Assembly: GCA_020637895.1 (NCBI GenBank)
Contig: JACKJP010000002.1
Location: 186,001-250,000, forward strand
DNA length: 64,000 nt
Direction of reading: 5' to 3'
Origin: Rhodobiaceae bacterium
GTDB lineage: Bacteria > Pseudomonadota > Alphaproteobacteria > Rhizobiales > Tepidamorphaceae
Position 1 is the stretch's first letter, and every line of letters starts with the position of its first letter. Below the pieces are notes generated by a model, which saw only the letters and a program-made list of their open reading frames with translations, was not told where the DNA came from and did not search any database. Position numbers and translations under genes: made by a program. Below, piece by piece: positions 52,082 through 61,467 of the stretch.

Positions 52082-53410
52082 ATGGTTCTTGACCGGCGCA
52101 CGCTGATTTTCGCGCTATCCGGCTGCGTTCCTGCGACTGCCCTGGCAGCACCGATGACCCTGAACGGAACCCTGTTGCCGGGCGCAGGACTTGGACTGTC
52201 GCCCGATACGGGTGCGGACGTGACCGTGAAGCTGGCGGATGCAGCCCTGAGCGCTGCCCGTCGCGGTGCGGTACTGAGCCTTGAACCGGGGATTTACGTG
52301 GTTTCGGGCCTGAATCTACCGGCCGGCGCCCGGATAACCGGTCATGGCGCGGTTCTGTCAGCCGCTGGCGGTGCATCCGCCATCGACACAAAAGGGAGCG
52401 CTGGAATTGCGCTCGACGGCCTGACCGTTCGGGGTTCCGGCACGCAGGCCAATGGCAAGGGTCTTGTGGCGTTCTCCGACGTTGAAGACCTGCTCGTGAG
52501 TAACTGCGTCATCGAGGGAAGCGGTGCGGCGGGCCTTTCATTGAACGGCAGCACCGGCCGCGTGCGGGATTGTCAGATAACCCATTGCCGCGATGCGGCG
52601 ATCTTTGCCGTCGACTGTCGGGAAATCGAAATCGACGGCAACGAGATCGCGCAATGCGACGATAATGGCATCCTTGTCTGGCAGTCCGAAAAGCGCTTTG
52701 ACGGCGCGCGCATCACCGGCAATCGCATTTCGAAAATTGGCGCCGTGTCCGGTGGCTCCGGCCAGTACGGCAACGGTATCAACATCTATCGCGCTGGCGG
52801 CACTATTGTTAGCGGCAACCATATCAGCGACTGCGCCTTTACCGCGGTACGCGTGAACAGCGGCGACAATTGCCAGATCATCGGCAACAATTGCGCCCGT
52901 ATGGGCGAAGTCGCGCTCTATGTGGAGTTTGCCTTCGAGGGTGCCATCGTCGCCAACAATATCGTCGACACGGCGGGCATGGGTATCTCGGTCACCAATT
53001 TCGGCAATGCGGGCGGGCGGCTCGCCGTCGTTTCCGGCAATCTGGTGCGCAACCTCTTCACGCCCGCCTATGAGGAGGCCCGTGGCGTCGGCATCGGCGT
53101 TGAGGCCGATACGGCGGTGACCGGAAACGTGGTGGAGAACGCCGCCCTCTTCGGCATCGTTGCCGGCTGGGGTGCCGCCATGCGCGATGTGACGATCAAC
53201 GGCAATGTGGTGCGCGGCTCACCGGTCGGGATCGCTGTCTCGGTCAGCCCCGGCGCAGGACATGCGGCGATCACCGGCAACAGGATCGAAGGCGCGAGCA
53301 AATCGGCAATCCAGGCAATGGATCACAACGACCCCGTCGGCGGCGACATGATCGCTCATGGCGCGAAGATCGATCCGCGGTTGATGGTTTCGGGCAATTC
53401 GGCCGGTTAG
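52082..53410 (+). CDS. Twin-arginine exported repeat protein (TIGR03808)
   Basis: 442-aa protein with a twin-arginine signal: MVLDRRTLIFALSG has R5-R6 and a hydrophobic core up to about residue 22. The rest forms a right-handed parallel beta-helix of repeated short coils with NGI/GN motifs (e.g. ISGNHISDCAFTAVRV, IVANNIVDTAGMGISV), typical of TIGR03808, a Rhizobiales-specific family. The fold is like that of pectate lyases and phage tailspikes, but no catalytic residues are obvious. I start at the ATG at 52082. It ends 4 bp from the convergent thiolase gene. Function unknown; likely acts in the periplasm on a polysaccharide or in the envelope. Confidence 0.9.
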   Translation: MVLDRRTLIFALSGCVPATALAAPMTLNGTLLPGAGLGLSPDTGADVTVKLADAALSAARRGAVLSLEPGIYVVSGLNLPAGARITGHGAVLSAAGGASAIDTKGSAGIALDGLTVRGSGTQANGKGLVAFSDVEDLLVSNCVIEGSGAAGLSLNGSTGRVRDCQITHCRDAAIFAVDCREIEIDGNEIAQCDDNGILVWQSEKRFDGARITGNRISKIGAVSGGSGQYGNGINIYRAGGTIVSGNHISDCAFTAVRVNSGDNCQIIGNNCARMGEVALYVEFAFEGAIVANNIVDTAGMGISVTNFGNAGGRLAVVSGNLVRNLFTPAYEEARGVGIGVEADTAVTGNVVENAALFGIVAGWGAAMRDVTINGNVVRGSPVGIAVSVSPGAGHAAITGNRIEGASKSAIQAMDHNDPVGGDMIAHGAKIDPRLMVSGNSAG

Positions 53411-53414
53411 CCGC

Positions 53415-54581
53415 CTAGCGCACCCGTTCCAGGATCGAGACGTAATTGGCGACCGCTGCACCGCCCATATTATAGATACCGCCGAGTTTCGGATTGGCGT
53501 GCTGGATGCCCGCCGCCTCGCCGGCAAGCTGCTTTGCCGTCAGCACATGCATCGAAACGCCGGTCGCGCCGATCGGGTGGCCCTTGGCTTTCAGCCCGCC
53601 GGAAAGATTGACCGGCAGCTTGCCGTCCGGCTCCGTCATGCCTTCCAGAATGGCGCTCGCGCCCTTGCCTTCCGGCACCAGTCCCATCGCTTCATATTCG
53701 ATCAGTTCGGCGATGGTGAAACAGTCATGAGTTTCGACGAAGGAGAGATCGCCGAGCGTTACGCCGGCCTCGGCAAGCGCCATCTGCCAGGCCTTTGCGC
53801 CGCCCTCGAATTTCAGGATGTCGCGCTTCGACATCGGCAGAAAATCCTGTACATGGGCCGCGCCTCTGAAAGCAACGGCGCGCGGCGCACGAAGCGACGT
53901 CGGCATGTCGGCGAGCACCAGCGCGGCAGCCCCGTCGGAGACGAGTGAGCAATCGGTGCGCTTCAAGGGGCCCGCGACGAAGGGGTTCTTGTCGCTTTCG
54001 GTGCGGCAGAATTCGTAGCCGAAATCCTTGCGCATCTGGGCGTATGGGTTTTCGACGCCATTGCGGTGGTTCTTGGCCGCGATCCGGGCGAGCGCATCGG
54101 ACTGATCGCCCCAGCGCTGGAAATAAGGATTGGCGATCTTGCCGAAGACACCCGCAAAGCCGGCTTCGGTATCCTTGTCCTCCGGCAGGTATGAGGCCTT
54201 CAACAGGATGTTGCCGATCTCCGGCCCGGGCGTCGTCGTCATCTGTTCCACGCCGACGACAAGCACCGTGCGCGCCTTGCCTGCCGCAATCGACTTCAGC
54301 CCCTGATGGATTGCCGCGGAGCCCGTCGCACATGCGTTTTCGACCCGCGTTGCGGGTTTGAACCGAAGGTCGGGGCTGGTCTGCAGCACCAGCGAGGCGG
54401 TGAATTCCTGCGCGCTGAAGCCGCCGTTGAAATGACCAAGGACAATCTCATCGACGTCGGCAGGCTCAAGGCCCGCATGTGCCATCGCTTCCGCGGCCAC
54501 ACGTGTGATCAAACTTTCGACGGTTTCGGCATCCTGCTTGCCAAAGGGCGTGTGCGCCCAACCGATGATGCATGCAGTCAT
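53415..54581 (-). CDS. Thiolase-family acetyl-CoA acyltransferase (SCP-x type)
   Basis: 388-aa thiolase-fold enzyme. Catalytic Cys is C84 in ENACATGSAA; the second catalytic group is the H in SFVETHDCFTIAELIE and GHPIGATG near the C-terminus. This set resembles the SCP-x/thiolase-like subgroup that acts in lipid or sterol-type degradation. Members often pair with a small DUF35 OB-fold protein, but none is adjacent. The long upstream frame is not coding; the ATG at 54581 gives the usual length. Substrate unknown. Confidence 0.9.
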   Translation of the reverse strand: MTACIIGWAHTPFGKQDAETVESLITRVAAEAMAHAGLEPADVDEIVLGHFNGGFSAQEFTASLVLQTSPDLRFKPATRVENACATGSAAIHQGLKSIAAGKARTVLVVGVEQMTTTPGPEIGNILLKASYLPEDKDTEAGFAGVFGKIANPYFQRWGDQSDALARIAAKNHRNGVENPYAQMRKDFGYEFCRTESDKNPFVAGPLKRTDCSLVSDGAAALVLADMPTSLRAPRAVAFRGAAHVQDFLPMSKRDILKFEGGAKAWQMALAEAGVTLGDLSFVETHDCFTIAELIEYEAMGLVPEGKGASAILEGMTEPDGKLPVNLSGGLKAKGHPIGATGVSMHVLTAKQLAGEAAGIQHANPKLGGIYNMGGAAVANYVSILERVR

Positions 54582-54723
54582 TGACGCCTCGCCTCCTCGT
54601 TGCAATTTCCCATGGCATCTATCTATGCCGCTGCCGCAGGTTGCGCAACGCAACGCGGAGCAATCCGATCTGCCCGCCATCGCGTAGACAGACACGTTAC
54701 GCACAGGAAAGAAGAAACTCGGC

Positions 54724-56142
54724 ATGACGACAATCGTCTGGTTCAGACAGGACCTGAGGCTTAGCGACAATCCGGCACTCAGCTGGGCAGCTGAACGCGG
54801 CGACATCGTTCCGGTCTATATTCTCGACCGGACCGGGCACGGGCCATATGAGCAGATGGGCGCTGCCTCGCACTGGTGGCTGCACCACAGCCTCAAGGCG
54901 CTCGATCAGGATATCGGGGGTCTTCATATCCTGCAGGGTGATCCGGCAACGCTGCTCAGGGACTTGGCGGACAGGAGCGGCGCGGACGCGATTTCATGGA
55001 ACCGCTGCTACGAGCCCTTCGCGATCAATCGCGACCGGAACATCAAGCAGCAGATGCAGGAACTCGGGCTGGAGGCGCGAAGCTTCAATGGCAATCTCCT
55101 CCATGAACCGTGGCACTTTCACACAAAGGCCGGCGGCCCCTACAAGGTCTTCACGCCGTTCTGGAAAGCGCTGCGGCCGAACGGCGCGGAAAAGCCGCTG
55201 CCCCGCCCGAAATTCAAGATTGCGTCGCAGAAGAGCGGTGACACCCTGGATTCGCTTGGTCTCCTTCCAAAGAAGCCGAACTGGGCCAAGGGTTGGGAAG
55301 ATGAATGGAAACCCGGTGAAATCGGTGCGCGCGACCGCCTCGACGGCTTCCTGGAGGCCGGTCTTGCCGGATATGCCAATGGGCGCAACAGGCCCGACAA
55401 GGAGAAAGTGTCGCGTCTCTCGCCGCACCTGCATTTCGGCGAAATCTCGCCACGGCAGATCGTGTTCGGCGCAAGACTTGCCGCCGAGCGCAAGGCGTCG
55501 CTGGAGCGCGAGAGCGACAAGTTTCTGAGCGAACTCGGCTGGCGAGAGTTTTCCTACCACCTTCTGTGCAACTTTCCCGATCTGCCCGAAAAGAACCTCC
55601 GGCCGGATTTCGATGCCTATCCGTGGCGCAAAAGTGACGGCGACCTTGCCGCCTGGCAGAAGGGGCTGACCGGATATCCCTTCGTCGATGCCGGCATGCG
55701 GCAACTCTGGGAGACAGGCTGGATGCACAACCGCGTCCGCATGGTCACCGCCAGTTTCCTCATCAAGCATCTGAGAATCGACTGGCGCCAAGGCGAAGCC
55801 TGGTTCTGGGATACGCTTGTCGATGCGGACCTCGCCAACAACAGCGCGAGCTGGCAGTGGGTAGCGGGAAGTGGCGCGGACGCGGCGCCCTATTTCCGCA
55901 TATTCAATCCGATCACGCAGGGCCGGAAGTTCGATCCGAACGGCGACTATGTCCGGCAATGGTGCCCGGAGCTTTCAGCCCTGCCCGACAAATACATACA
56001 TGCGCCTTTCGAAGCGCCCGACGCTGTACTGGAGAAGGCCGGTGTCACGCTTGGCAAGGACTATCCTTTGCCGATCGTCGAACACGCAAACGCTCGGAAG
56101 GCCGCGCTCGCCGGCTATGAGAAGGTCAAGAAGGCCGATTGA
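54724..56142 (+). CDS. phrB: Deoxyribodipyrimidine photo-lyase (class I)
   Basis: 472-aa light-dependent DNA repair enzyme that splits cyclobutane pyrimidine dimers. The N-terminal antenna-binding domain (1-130; TIVWFRQDLRLSDNPAL) is followed by the FAD-binding domain (about 200-470) with WREFSYHLLCNFPDLPEKN, GYPFVDAGMRQLWETGWMHN and the RMVTASFLIKHLRIDWRQGE helix. The Trp electron-transfer chain is represented by W in this region, and ANNSASWQWVAGSGADAAPY is the FAD/substrate motif. Class I CPD photolyase is the best match; a cryptochrome or 6-4 enzyme is less likely because this signature fits PhrB. Confidence 0.95.
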   Translation: MTTIVWFRQDLRLSDNPALSWAAERGDIVPVYILDRTGHGPYEQMGAASHWWLHHSLKALDQDIGGLHILQGDPATLLRDLADRSGADAISWNRCYEPFAINRDRNIKQQMQELGLEARSFNGNLLHEPWHFHTKAGGPYKVFTPFWKALRPNGAEKPLPRPKFKIASQKSGDTLDSLGLLPKKPNWAKGWEDEWKPGEIGARDRLDGFLEAGLAGYANGRNRPDKEKVSRLSPHLHFGEISPRQIVFGARLAAERKASLERESDKFLSELGWREFSYHLLCNFPDLPEKNLRPDFDAYPWRKSDGDLAAWQKGLTGYPFVDAGMRQLWETGWMHNRVRMVTASFLIKHLRIDWRQGEAWFWDTLVDADLANNSASWQWVAGSGADAAPYFRIFNPITQGRKFDPNGDYVRQWCPELSALPDKYIHAPFEAPDAVLEKAGVTLGKDYPLPIVEHANARKAALAGYEKVKKAD

Positions 56143-56145
56143 CCC

Positions 56146-57090
56146 CTAGTCGAATACGACGTTCGGAAAATAGAACGACACGACCCAGTTGGGCGCGTCC
56201 ACGATCTCGCTGATCCGAAGGTCTCCGCACACCGAGCACAACATGTAGGCGTCTTCGGGAGCTATGCCTTCCCGGCGGCTGATATGATCGACCATCCCGG
56301 ATACCGCGTCACGCGCCGCCTGCATCAGGTCCGGACCAACGCCGGTCGCCACCTCGTAGCCGCGCCCGTCGAGATGGCGTGTCACCGGGCCGTGCGTCGA
56401 AAAGCGGGGAAAGGACGGCGCGGCATCAGGGATGATGTCGAATGTCAGCGTCACATCCATCGCGCTTTCGATCGCCGTCCCGCAAATCTCGCCATCGCCC
56501 TGGGCGGCGTGCGTATCGCCGATGGAAAACAATGCGCCTTCAACCTCAACGGGGAGGTAAAGGGTCGTGCCTGCGGCAAGGTCGCGGATATCCATGTTGC
56601 CGCCGATATGACGCGGCGGAATGATGTCGTGGTGGCCAGCGGCGGCCGGAGCAACGCCGAGCGTGCCGGCAAAGGGCTTGAGCGGGACGCGTGCGAACGA
56701 GCCGAACAGACCTGGCTCAGCGCCTGAAACGTCATAATTCCAGAGGTGAAGGCGTGGCCGGGTGAACTGATCGGCAAGAAGTCCGAAACCGGGAATGATC
56801 GCCGTCCAGCCAAAGCCGGAAGGCATGAAGGTTTCAATCCTGACAGCAAGACAGTCCCCGGGTTTCGCGCCATCAACGCGGATTGGGCCTGTCACCGGAT
56901 TGACCCTCGCTGGATCGACTCCGGCAATATCGTCCGCAGTGCTCGTTTGCGTGTAGTGCCCACCGGCAGCATCGAGGCACTGGACGGTCAGGCTGTCGCC
57001 GGGCGCGACATCGGCGACCGGGTCGAATGCGTTGTCCCATCCATGGTGATGGTGGGCCGAGTGAATGGTTCGCAATGGCAGCGTCGGCAA
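56146..57090 (-). CDS. Acetamidase/formamidase family amidase
   Basis: 314-aa hydrolase of short-chain amides, FmdA/AmdA family. The N-terminus has IHSAHHHHGWDNAFDPV, with the His-rich metal site and the asparagine pair that this family uses; DTHAAQGDGEICGTAIE (about residue 190-206) is the other family motif. The TTG at 57090 follows AAGGAAG by about 10 nt. It is convergent with the photolyase gene (3-bp gap), and apart from the preceding glycosyltransferase-like gene. No transporter or regulator is adjacent. Confidence 0.88.
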   Translation of the reverse strand: MPTLPLRTIHSAHHHHGWDNAFDPVADVAPGDSLTVQCLDAAGGHYTQTSTADDIAGVDPARVNPVTGPIRVDGAKPGDCLAVRIETFMPSGFGWTAIIPGFGLLADQFTRPRLHLWNYDVSGAEPGLFGSFARVPLKPFAGTLGVAPAAAGHHDIIPPRHIGGNMDIRDLAAGTTLYLPVEVEGALFSIGDTHAAQGDGEICGTAIESAMDVTLTFDIIPDAAPSFPRFSTHGPVTRHLDGRGYEVATGVGPDLMQAARDAVSGMVDHISRREGIAPEDAYMLCSVCGDLRISEIVDAPNWVVSFYFPNVVFD

Positions 57091-57152
57091 GACCGTGTTC
57101 TTCCTTTGAAAGGAAGCCTAGCGGGCGCAGGCGGCGCAATCAAACAGCGTGG

Positions 57153-59240
57153 CTAGTCGTCCAGTTCGATCCGATAGCTTTTCACAGCGAGATCGCTCGT
57201 GGCTGTGACGACCAACCGAACCTCAAGATCTGTGACCGGCTCGTCGAGCACGACATCGGCAATCGCGATGACGCCGCCGCCGAAATCGCCGACGGGCACC
57301 TGCTTATGGATGCGCGCACTGCCTTGCGATGCGATCTGGACTTGAGCGCCGCCAGCCTCATGCACATCGCCACGAATGGTAACTTTCAGCCGGCCCGCCG
57401 GGAGCTGCGCAAACGGCCCGTAGAAGAGAACGCCTTTGCGGCCCCGGGTGACGATCTTCTCGCCCTCCTGCCTGCCGGCCAGAACAAAGGCGGCAATGTC
57501 GGAGGCCGGAACGTCCCCGACAAGGCGTGTGCCTGATACAGTTCCGTCCACGCGCAGCATGCTGCGCGGGACCGCGTCGATCCGACCGAGAGTGTCAGGT
57601 CGAACGTAGACATATAGCTGGGACCTCACTTCCCGTGCGAGTGGCACCGCTCCATAGGACGCCAATTCCGCCGGCTGGCGGAAAGACAGAAAAGGCCCGT
57701 CGCATGTGGACGCCCAGTTTTCGGCATTGACCCGGCGATAATCGAACCTGTGCAAATAGAACGAATAGAGATTTGCGCGTTCCTTGTCCCGGTCGGTCAT
57801 CCCTTTGACTCGCATCGGATCGACGCCGACACATGTTCCGGGCGGCACGATCTGCGCGACCAGTTCGGGAAGCCCGGACGGATAGCTGGTGATGTTGAAC
57901 GACGTTCGATGCCATTTGAGCTGAAACGGAATGCAAACCGCGAAGACAACCACCATCGCTGCGAGGCGGATGCGGCGTGGCAGGCAAAGGGCGGCAACGC
58001 AGCCAGCAAGACCGATCGCGAACCAGATCGCCGGATAGGGCCTGAAATAGAATACCGACGGCCAAAGCGCGGCGACATTGATCGCGTTGGTGAACGTCCC
58101 GACCCTGTCGATCAGGACGAAGAACAGGACAAACAGCGGAATGACCGCCAGCGGCCAGAAACGCCACGGACTGCGCGACGGCACCGCAAGCACCGACAGT
58201 GCCAACGGCAACGCAAAGACCGTCTCCGTGTATCGGGCATACATGAGATGATGCGGACCGTTGGAATTTACCGTCGCGAAGAACACGGCAGTGATCGCAA
58301 CAACCGCGGCCAGCGACGCGAGCGCGAATATGAGGACCGGCGCACGCGCGTCGCGCCAGTGCGCGCGGTTCTTCCATCGCGGAAGGGCGTAAGTCTGAAG
58401 CGCAAAGAGCCCCAGTCCGGCAACACCAAGCGTCGCGATCAGAAGATATCCCAATTGGCCAAGTATGCGCATGACGACGCTCGCGATGACACTGGGAGAC
58501 GTGAGCGCCGAAAGTACCATGCGGCCTTCGGGATAGTGTGATCTTGGCTCGAACCCTTCCGGCGTCATTGCCGTCATGACTGCCGGTTCCAGCACCCTGT
58601 CATACAGCAGGACCATCGCCACGATGATCGCCGCGGAGACGATGGCTGGCAGAGCCCGCCGCGGTTCGCCGATCACCGCCGCTGCGAGCGCAAGGCCTGC
58701 GGCGCAGGCGATGACCATGCCGGTCGGATGTACCCAGAAAATGAACCCCACGAGCAGTCCGAAAAGACTTAGCCCGGCCAAGGGACGTCGCGCTGCCCAT
58801 AGCAGGGCTGCGCACGCGCACAGAAAGACGAAGATTTCGCCAGGGCTGGAATAGGAATAGCCGGCAATCGTTACATAGGCCGGATAGGTAGCCGTAATGA
58901 GTGTCGCGGCCAGACAGGCAATGCGGCTTTCATTGAAATGCCTGAGGATGTGAAAAAGGACACAAAACGCTGCTGCGAAAAGCAGAGCGTTGGTCACGAG
59001 TATGGCCTTCCAGATCGCGGCGGTTGTCGAAAACAACCAGAAGGCCGGAACCAGAAACAGCGAGTAGCCGAAATGATAGCTGCTTGAGCCGTCTATCGGA
59101 TGACCGGCAAGGAAAGAGGCATTCGCCAGATAGCCGATTTCGTCCTGCAGATAGGTCGGACCGGCAAATGACCAGTTGATCGCCAGATAGACGCCAAAGA
59201 CGCACGCGAAAACCAGTGCAATATCGCTTTTCCGTACCAT
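57153..59240 (-). CDS. GT-C-like membrane protein with C-terminal periplasmic domain, copy B
   Basis: 695-aa protein with about 11-12 TM helices in residues 8-480 and a soluble C-terminal part (about 480-695). The start MVRKSDIALVFACVFGVYLA is followed by the periplasmic loop AGPTYLQDEIGYLANA, whose D-E pair near the first TM is where GT39/ArnT-type enzymes carry their catalytic acid. The C-terminal end is beta-rich (VPVGDFGGGVIAIADVVLDE) and could bind glycan. It has the same length as the neighbouring copy A and shares most motifs, so this is a tandem duplication. GGGGGGACG precedes the ATG. Probable polyprenyl-linked sugar transferase; substrate unknown. Confidence 0.8.
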   Translation of the reverse strand: MVRKSDIALVFACVFGVYLAINWSFAGPTYLQDEIGYLANASFLAGHPIDGSSSYHFGYSLFLVPAFWLFSTTAAIWKAILVTNALLFAAAFCVLFHILRHFNESRIACLAATLITATYPAYVTIAGYSYSSPGEIFVFLCACAALLWAARRPLAGLSLFGLLVGFIFWVHPTGMVIACAAGLALAAAVIGEPRRALPAIVSAAIIVAMVLLYDRVLEPAVMTAMTPEGFEPRSHYPEGRMVLSALTSPSVIASVVMRILGQLGYLLIATLGVAGLGLFALQTYALPRWKNRAHWRDARAPVLIFALASLAAVVAITAVFFATVNSNGPHHLMYARYTETVFALPLALSVLAVPSRSPWRFWPLAVIPLFVLFFVLIDRVGTFTNAINVAALWPSVFYFRPYPAIWFAIGLAGCVAALCLPRRIRLAAMVVVFAVCIPFQLKWHRTSFNITSYPSGLPELVAQIVPPGTCVGVDPMRVKGMTDRDKERANLYSFYLHRFDYRRVNAENWASTCDGPFLSFRQPAELASYGAVPLAREVRSQLYVYVRPDTLGRIDAVPRSMLRVDGTVSGTRLVGDVPASDIAAFVLAGRQEGEKIVTRGRKGVLFYGPFAQLPAGRLKVTIRGDVHEAGGAQVQIASQGSARIHKQVPVGDFGGGVIAIADVVLDEPVTDLEVRLVVTATSDLAVKSYRIELDD

Positions 59241-59349
59241 CGTCCCCCCGGATGCGACATCACTAGTACAAACAGCCGCGAAAAGGCGAGTGTAAATGAT
59301 TGGCGCGGGCGTCAATCGATCCGCGCACCCGGGAACCATGGGTGGACGC

Positions 59350-61437
59350 CTAATAAGCGATCTCGATCAGGCAATCTTCGACAGAAACGATGCTTTCTGC
59401 GGTGACGATCAGCCTGACTTCCAGCCCGTCGACCGGCTTGTCGAAATCGAATTGGCCTCGGGCAATCACGCCGTCACCGCCAGATGAAACAGGGAATCTG
59501 GCAAAGCTCTTTTCGCCGCCATCCGAAGCCAGTTCCACATAGGCCTCAGCGGCATCGTCAGCCTGGCCGCGAACCACGAAGGAAAATCGTCCGGCGCGCA
59601 TCGGGACATAAGGTCCATAAAATAGAACCCCGGCCTTTCCGCGCGTGGCCAGCTTTCCGTCCGATAGCTTTCCCACAAGACTGAAAGCTGCAAGATCCGT
59701 GGCGACGATACGACCTTTCACCGCTTCGCCGCCACCGCCTGTGTCGGCTCGCAGCACGCCCGCCGACCGATCGTCGGATGTCCGCGGATCAAGGCGCGAA
59801 ACATAGACATACATCAGGGAGGGGATTTCGCGTGCCAGCGGCACGAGGCCATAACGTGCCATTTCCACGGGTTCGCGAAAAGACAGGTAGGGCCCATCAC
59901 ACTCATTTGCCCGATCTTCGGCATTGACGCGCCGGTAGTCGAAACGATGAAGATGGAAGGAGTAGAGGCCGATGCGTTCCCTGTCGCGCCACCGCATGTC
60001 AGGTGTGATCTCAGGATCGGTTCCGACGCAAGTTCCCGGCGCGGCGATGCGTTCGATGAGCGCCGGCATTCCATAAGTCGTGCCTGTTAGATTGATCAGG
60101 CCGGCGTGCCATCGGAGTTGAAAGGGAATGCAAGCGATAAATGCGGCGACCATCGCGGCGATATGCAGGGGCCTTGGAATGAACACGGCAACCAGGCATG
60201 CCACCAGTCCCATCGCGAACCATATTTCGGGGTGCGGATTGAAGTGAATGACCGCCGGCCAGAAGGCGGCGATGTTCAGGACATAGATCCAGCCCTCAAC
60301 TTTTCCGACCATAAGATAGAGCAGGATGAACAGCGGCAGGATCAGCAGGGGCCAGAAACGCCTCGCCTGACGCGAAGCGGGCGCCAGCACAGCCAGTGCG
60401 AGGAGAACGGGGAGAACGGCTTCCTGATACCGGCCATAGATAAGATGCTGGACACCGTTGGATTTGCCATCAGCAAAGAACAGGGCCGTGATCAAGACAA
60501 TGCCGAAGAGGGATGCAATCGCGAATATGAGAAGATGCGCCCGCGGATCGTTCCAGACACCCCTTTCCCGCCATCGCTGTTCAATCTTCGACTGCAACGC
60601 AACGAGACCCAGCGCCATGACGCCAAGACTTGCGATGATCAGGTAGCCGAACTGTCCGAGTACACGCATGGCCACACCCGCCACGAGTTCCAGAGACCCG
60701 AGCCGGGAAAGAACCGACGCGCCTTCCGGGTAGTGAATTCTGGGAGAAAATCCATCCGGCGTCATCGCGGCAAGCATGGAAGGCTCGAGTGCGCGCGCAT
60801 AAATTGCATCCATCGTGACAATGAGGGCCGCTGCAATGAGCGCCGGGAAAACCAGGCGTGTATTGGCTGCCGCCATGACCACAAGTACGATCGCAGCAGC
60901 GCTTGCAATCGCAATGCCGGTCGGGTGAACCCAGAAGAAAAAGCCGACGAGCAATCCGAAAGTCGCCATTGCGGCATAGGGTCGACGCTCTGCCCACAAC
61001 AGCGCGCCGCAGGCCGCGATGAAGACCGGAACCGCGGCAGCGCTGGAATAGGGATAGCCGGCAATCGTCACATATGACGGGTATGCCGCCACAACCAGTG
61101 TTGCGGTGAGACAGGCCATGCGATTGTTGCTGAACCGGCGCAAGATCAGGAGGAGGAGCGAGAAGGCAAGCGCGAACAGGATCGCGTTTGTTGCAATGAT
61201 CGCCTTCCACACGCCCGCATTGGTCGCGAAGAACCGGAATGCGGGGACAAGGAAGAGCGAATAGCCGAAATGGTAGCTGCTGGCGCCGTCGACGGAATAC
61301 CCGGCAAGAAACGCCGCATTGGCAAGATAACCGATTTCATCGGTCGTGGATGTGGGACCTGCAAAGCGCCAGTTGATCATAAGATAACCGCCAACAACGC
61401 AAGCAAATACGATCGCCGGGTCGCGCAACCGTGCCAT
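59350..61437 (-). CDS. GT-C-like membrane protein with C-terminal periplasmic domain, copy A
   Basis: 695-aa paralogue of the previous protein, same length, similar TM layout and the same early loop (AGPTSTTDEIGYLANAAFLA). The shared HPTG motif is in FFFWVHPTGIAIA (copy B: GFIFWVHPTGMVIA), and DGFSPRIHYPEGA also has a copy-B equivalent (EGFEPRSHYPEGR). The C-terminal beta-rich domain ends in VDGLEVRLIVTAESIVSV. The ATG is preceded by AAAGGGGGGCTCG, very like the site of copy B. It lies 30 bp after the flippase-like gene and 109 bp before copy B, and looks co-transcribed. Family assignment is tentative. Confidence 0.8.
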   Translation of the reverse strand: MARLRDPAIVFACVVGGYLMINWRFAGPTSTTDEIGYLANAAFLAGYSVDGASSYHFGYSLFLVPAFRFFATNAGVWKAIIATNAILFALAFSLLLLILRRFSNNRMACLTATLVVAAYPSYVTIAGYPYSSAAAVPVFIAACGALLWAERRPYAAMATFGLLVGFFFWVHPTGIAIASAAAIVLVVMAAANTRLVFPALIAAALIVTMDAIYARALEPSMLAAMTPDGFSPRIHYPEGASVLSRLGSLELVAGVAMRVLGQFGYLIIASLGVMALGLVALQSKIEQRWRERGVWNDPRAHLLIFAIASLFGIVLITALFFADGKSNGVQHLIYGRYQEAVLPVLLALAVLAPASRQARRFWPLLILPLFILLYLMVGKVEGWIYVLNIAAFWPAVIHFNPHPEIWFAMGLVACLVAVFIPRPLHIAAMVAAFIACIPFQLRWHAGLINLTGTTYGMPALIERIAAPGTCVGTDPEITPDMRWRDRERIGLYSFHLHRFDYRRVNAEDRANECDGPYLSFREPVEMARYGLVPLAREIPSLMYVYVSRLDPRTSDDRSAGVLRADTGGGGEAVKGRIVATDLAAFSLVGKLSDGKLATRGKAGVLFYGPYVPMRAGRFSFVVRGQADDAAEAYVELASDGGEKSFARFPVSSGGDGVIARGQFDFDKPVDGLEVRLIVTAESIVSVEDCLIEIAY

Positions 61438-61467
61438 CGAGCCCCCCTTTACACGATCTGCGATATA

